Shown here: piece by piece, positions 60,101-64,000 of the stretch
How the letters are laid out: each line of letters starts with the position of its first letter
Position numbering within the stretch: the stretch's first letter is position 1
Assembly (NCBI GenBank): GCA_035295225.1
Contig: DATGJI010000023.1
Location: 1 to 64,000, forward strand
Origin: Candidatus Eremiobacteraceae bacterium
Lineage (GTDB): Bacteria > Vulcanimicrobiota > Vulcanimicrobiia > Eremiobacterales > Eremiobacteraceae
Length of the DNA: 64,000 nt
Direction of reading: 5' to 3'
Notes under the pieces: model-generated
Seen by the model: only the letters and a program-made list of their open reading frames with translations
Databases searched by the model: none
What the model was told of the DNA's origin: nothing
Program-made: the position numbers and the translations under genes

Positions 60101-62425
60101 CGCGAACGCTGTGGCAGAACCCGCGGACAACGGCCCGCCGAGCGCCTGCAGCTGGCGCAGATCCAAGGCGTCGGCCCAAACGGCGAGCGTATCCGCGTTT
60201 GCGCCGCCGTGCGGAAGCGTGCCGGTCGCCGCGATCGCGCCGCCGGCCGCGTTTGCCGTCGCGGCAAAGACCTGCGTTGGAAGACCGCCGCCGCCGGTCA
60301 TCGTCGCATCGAGCGCGCGCACGGGCACGCCGGCGATGGTGGCGTTCGCGCTGTTCGCATCGCCGCTCATCGTCCAGCGTCCGCCCGACATCACGCCGTT
60401 GAAATTGGCATTGCTGCGGCCGCGCGCACGCAGATTCGGCGGAAGGCCCGGCAGCGAAGCGATGTCCGTGGAGCCTGAGCCGCTCAGTGCGAGTGCATAC
60501 TTTCCGTTGGATGGCGAAGCGGATGCAAATCCGCTCGATGCGAGCGTTCCATCCGGACCGTCGAACGACAGTCGCGCAACGCGAATCGATCCTGCCGATC
60601 CGGTCGCGATAGCCCGACCTTCACCAAGTCTGTAGCCGGCGACGACGAGACCGTTGGCCAAGAGATCGACGCCGAGGCGAGGTGCGGCCTCCGGACCATC
60701 GAGCCATGCGGCGCCGTCGAGCGTTGCGGCGATCGAGGGCAGAGCGATGGGAGCGCCGACGCCGGGAAGCGCGTACGAGCCTTCACGAAGATCGAGATCG
60801 ATGCTGTGCGCGAGTGCGACGCCCTCGATCGATCGCTGCGCGTGCGGCGGTCTATCGATGCCGGCTTCGAGCACGAGCTCGCCACCCTTGGCGTTCACGA
60901 TCGCGCCGGCCGAGAATCGCTCCGGTCCGGCGCGCACCACGCTGCGTATGCCGACGCCGTTGCCGCCCGTCACTTGTGCGTATCCCTCGCCGCTCAGACG
61001 AGCGAACGGACCGTTGAATGACGCGATCGCCGACGAATCTCCACCCGGATTGACATTGGCGACGAATGGGAGACCGGCCGCGGGCACGCGGCCGAACAGC
61101 GCGAGCAAGGTGGGCGATCCCTCTTGTGCGACCGCGATATCACCGCCGCCGTGAACGGTTCCGCTGTCGTACAGTCCGTCGATGGATGTGAGCGTGACGT
61201 GGCCGTGCGCGTAGTACATATCGCTCGCAAAATCGGTGAGAGCGATGTCTTGATACCACACCGAGTCCGGGGCGCGGAGAGCTGCGCGAGCGTGAACCTC
61301 GGACGGCGGCCCGGTGATGAAGACGTGGGCTGCGACGTCGCCGTGGAGCGGCAATTGGTTTGCGACCCTGAAGAGACGACGCGCGCGCGCAGCATCCGCT
61401 TCGAATGACGCGCCGATCGAGAGCGTCACGCCGCCGATCAAACGCAGGCCGCCGTCGACAGTCACAGGTATGCCGGCCGCCGTTCCGCTCATCTGCGTGA
61501 AGCTGAGCCGGCCTGCGTCGAAATGCAGCCGGCCGCTCACGTCTCGCAGCGGCACGTCGAGCGGAACGACCGTCAGCCGCGCGCCGTGCAGAGCGCCCTC
61601 ACCGCTCAATCGCCACTGCGGACCGGCGGCCGGATCGTAACCCGCGTCAAACGCGCGCAGCTCCACGTCGGCGGTACCGGCATGGACCGCGAAGTCGCGC
61701 GACGAGACAATTCCGTCGACGATCGGTACGAAATCCAGATCCGGCGCGGCAAGCGACGCAAGCGCATATTGCGACCGGTCGTCTTCGACCAGCTTTCCGC
61801 TGATTCGCGTCAAGTGCGCCGGGGCAGCTGGGTCGAAGCCGTTGAAGAGCGCGCTCAGGTCGCCGTGCGTGTTTCTTCCTCTATCAATGTCGAATGTCGC
61901 GTTGACATCTGCTAGGTTGAACTTGCGTCCGCGCGGGTCCACAGAAGTCGGATCGGTAAAAACGAGGACGCCGCCCTGTACTTGCACGACGGCGCGCAGC
62001 GGCGGTCCGCTTTGTGCCGCCGGGCGAGCCGCAGCGGGGCCGGACGAGAGGAGCCGCGAGATGTTGAACGTGCCGTCGTCATACCGGATGACGTAGAGCG
62101 TCGGCCTTATCGCGATGAGGCTGCGCAACCCGTATGCGCGATCGCTGCGCGCGAACGGGCCGCCTCGGTCGTAGGTGACGATGATGTGCCCGGCCGAGAA
62201 CAGTTTCGCGCCCGACTTGTCCGTTATGACCGCATCGTCGATCGTCGCCCGATCGGCACCGACGTCCATGGCACGAACATCGAGATGCAGGCCGCGCGTC
62301 GCGAGCGCGATTTGGAGCGCCATGCGCACCGCCGCCGACCGCGGAGCCTGCAGGCCGATCGTGAGCGCGACGACGAGCACGATCGCCGTTGCGATCGCCG
62401 CGAGTCTTCGAAGCCTGCTGCGCAC
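57200..62425 (-). CDS. tamB: TamB-family inner-membrane-anchored envelope protein
   Basis: The product is 1741 residues from a GTG at 62425, with GAAGG 7 bases upstream. An N-terminal membrane anchor (RRLAAIATAIVLVVALTIGL) precedes a very long beta-rich AsmA/TamB periplasmic region, mostly short amphipathic strands with Asp/Gly turns. The C-terminal DUF490/TamB domain has the typical pattern VTYFDTVFRIDNGTVTFDPSQGLLPSLDVRATT and ends MDLSFTFR. TamB-like proteins span the periplasm as hydrophobic grooves moving phospholipid to the outer membrane, or assist the Omp85 protein TamA. No tamA is next to it; BamA, 201 bases downstream, may be its Omp85 partner. Confidence 0.9.
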   Translation of the reverse strand: MRSRLRRLAAIATAIVLVVALTIGLQAPRSAAVRMALQIALATRGLHLDVRAMDVGADRATIDDAVITDKSGAKLFSAGHIIVTYDRGGPFARSDRAYGLRSLIAIRPTLYVIRYDDGTFNISRLLSSGPAAARPAAQSGPPLRAVVQVQGGVLVFTDPTSVDPRGRKFNLADVNATFDIDRGRNTHGDLSALFNGFDPAAPAHLTRISGKLVEDDRSQYALASLAAPDLDFVPIVDGIVSSRDFAVHAGTADVELRAFDAGYDPAAGPQWRLSGEGALHGARLTVVPLDVPLRDVSGRLHFDAGRLSFTQMSGTAAGIPVTVDGGLRLIGGVTLSIGASFEADAARARRLFRVANQLPLHGDVAAHVFITGPPSEVHARAALRAPDSVWYQDIALTDFASDMYYAHGHVTLTSIDGLYDSGTVHGGGDIAVAQEGSPTLLALFGRVPAAGLPFVANVNPGGDSSAIASFNGPFARLSGEGYAQVTGGNGVGIRSVVRAGPERFSAGAIVNAKGGELVLEAGIDRPPHAQRSIEGVALAHSIDLDLREGSYALPGVGAPIALPSIAATLDGAAWLDGPEAAPRLGVDLLANGLVVAGYRLGEGRAIATGSAGSIRVARLSFDGPDGTLASSGFASASPSNGKYALALSGSGSTDIASLPGLPPNLRARGRSNANFNGVMSGGRWTMSGDANSANATIAGVPVRALDATMTGGGGLPTQVFAATANAAGGAIAATGTLPHGGANADTLAVWADALDLRQLQALGGPLSAGSATAFAQIGGSIDALRASGQAAVSGGRYHAVPISGDVDVQYGGGTLTARAGRVAYAGNRVEVNGSIAGLEGVVPVASDPLDVHATMRVGDLGGLLNSYLPRTATLTGVVGGTMRLRGTLGAPSVDGEIYSDGGTVRGVAFKNFRGDVHLERRMLALENGQVQFGSSLITLAGDISPSDLHVRSTSPHVDLSDFNDFFDGYDTLDGVGSWNIAFTSDPEMVAANGRVDFNGAALAGYPLGVVDATFASSKNELLATMRQRGPADNAQLAGSAAFSSRRAGLPDLTGAEFDVHGGATGVDLGIVMPLIRHEDLGLTGSLDIAGQLRGKLAHPSAIATFALRDGHLGKLAINTLSGSLESDGKSFGLTDARVQLPFAQAAGSAQFGPGDRIVGSAGLDAQDLGKVASAFGHPGIVEGAAKMSLSVGGTYSKPRVQAVVAGSAGSLLGVRYDSVNANIDFQPGELDVSDARLAFASNRGALTLAGTLPLQLKPLALGPKNKPLNLRFTADHVDLAAFDPLTNRYASLTGTLQATASATGHAGNPVLGGSATLRGASVRSAFETVPMTDVAADLTLAQDTVTLSRLRGSLGSGDVVAKASAHVVPALGLRSNPGFQYSGTIALNSANVDVPGWISGTLNGDFSLTKSGVNPYLDGTITASDSLVPFSAIYTLATAFGQGSSTQSAPGPVPGVPAPLPGRTVAYAGSIYGGGFHLVPSDVPATPKPSILELPAMHLNVTAAAGKRVRIKGGAIDLTAAGKLTIGGRLSAPTLDGAFSSTRGQVTYFDTVFRIDNGTVTFDPSQGLLPSLDVRATTNTGGSQITLAISGRVDRLNTDMSSNPSMTRDEIAATLLHASVVTGLTSSPSQAQAVLTGEAQAYFNAQLTRSLLFPLESYLAETLDIEQINFIFDQNGQPAVEIRKLFTPTIYGIYRSTVKLPVTQSFGVAYLLRDTTSLEFLQTQSPTGVSTATMDLSFTFR

Positions 62426-62521
62426 GTGACCCTTCTTCCCTTGTCGGGAGCGGGTATCATGGCAAGCAGCAATTGTTGCTTCAATTGAAAGAGCCGACTG
62501 AAGACGAAGAGCCGACTGAAG

Positions 62522-62541
62522 GGGCCGACGCTAGTCGGCCC
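62522..62541 (-). terminator. Hairpin after gyrB
   Basis: GGGCCGAC-GCTA-GTCGGCCC, an 8-bp perfect stem, lies 40 bases after the gyrB stop (minus strand). The stem core is the same as in the terminator at 25242. A direct repeat GAGCCGACTGAAG lies just to its left. Confidence 0.65.
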
Positions 62542-62581
62542 TTGAGCTCATATCCTCCGCGTGCTGCGGGCGTGCGTCACA

Positions 62582-64000
<1,419 letters not shown>

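Overview
The window reads as chromosomal DNA from a high-GC, LPS-bearing (diderm) bacterium. The gene content (Lpx, Lpt, Bam and TamB machinery, TonB-dependent receptors with carboxypeptidase-regulatory N-termini, MinCDE, a single LptF/G-type permease, DUF3084) and the frequent GTG/TTG starts would fit an uncultured lineage such as Candidatus Eremiobacterota (WPS-2). That placement is an inference from gene content, not a demonstrated assignment. I found no rRNA, tRNA, CRISPR array, transposase or phage gene. About 50 protein genes fill almost the whole window. Layout: 1-9.3 kb is an accessory surface region with the start of one TonB-dependent receptor, a TPR-type regulator divergent from a stand-alone winged-helix protein, a secreted Asp-box (BNR) protein, and a receptor/lipoprotein pair preceded by three tandem 20-bp repeats. 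9.3-23 kb holds housekeeping and cell-shape genes: pilT, ispE, a nucleotidyltransferase-like gene, a membrane protein, gamma-carbonic anhydrase, a very large RNase E/G with a 700-residue disordered tail, tpx, a SUI1/YciH factor, rodA, and minC with two adjacent minD genes and an extended minE. 23-31 kb encodes an M48 protease with a long C-terminal region, an RND efflux adaptor/pump pair and a DUF697-like protein. 31-37.3 kb holds recR, ybaB, dnaX, a recQ ending in a PcrA/UvrD-like Tudor segment, and a proline-rich secreted protein. 37.3-40.7 kb has a glycosyltransferase, a TPR protein and a beta-barrel-like protein. From 40.7 to 62.4 kb one long co-directional minus-strand series encodes outer-membrane biogenesis: tamB, bamA, three Skp/OmpH-like genes, lpxD, lpxC, fabZ, lpxA, lpxB, a metallophosphoesterase, an LpxB-related glycosyltransferase, an O-antigen-ligase-like protein, lptC-like, lptB, a single lptF/G, DUF3084 and ruvX/yqgF. 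Most neighbours abut or overlap by about 4 bases, so the series behaves like one assembly-line operon running from lipid A synthesis through transport to outer-membrane protein insertion. The window ends inside gyrB. Points most worth attention: the metallophosphoesterase sits where the otherwise missing LpxH/LpxI step belongs and carries an LpxH-like GNR motif; the RNase E tail carries three copies of a QLY motif; a short palindromic repeat family sits at gene ends and supplies their TAG stop codons; minD is duplicated; RecQ has a Tudor-like tail; and Skp-like genes are amplified.
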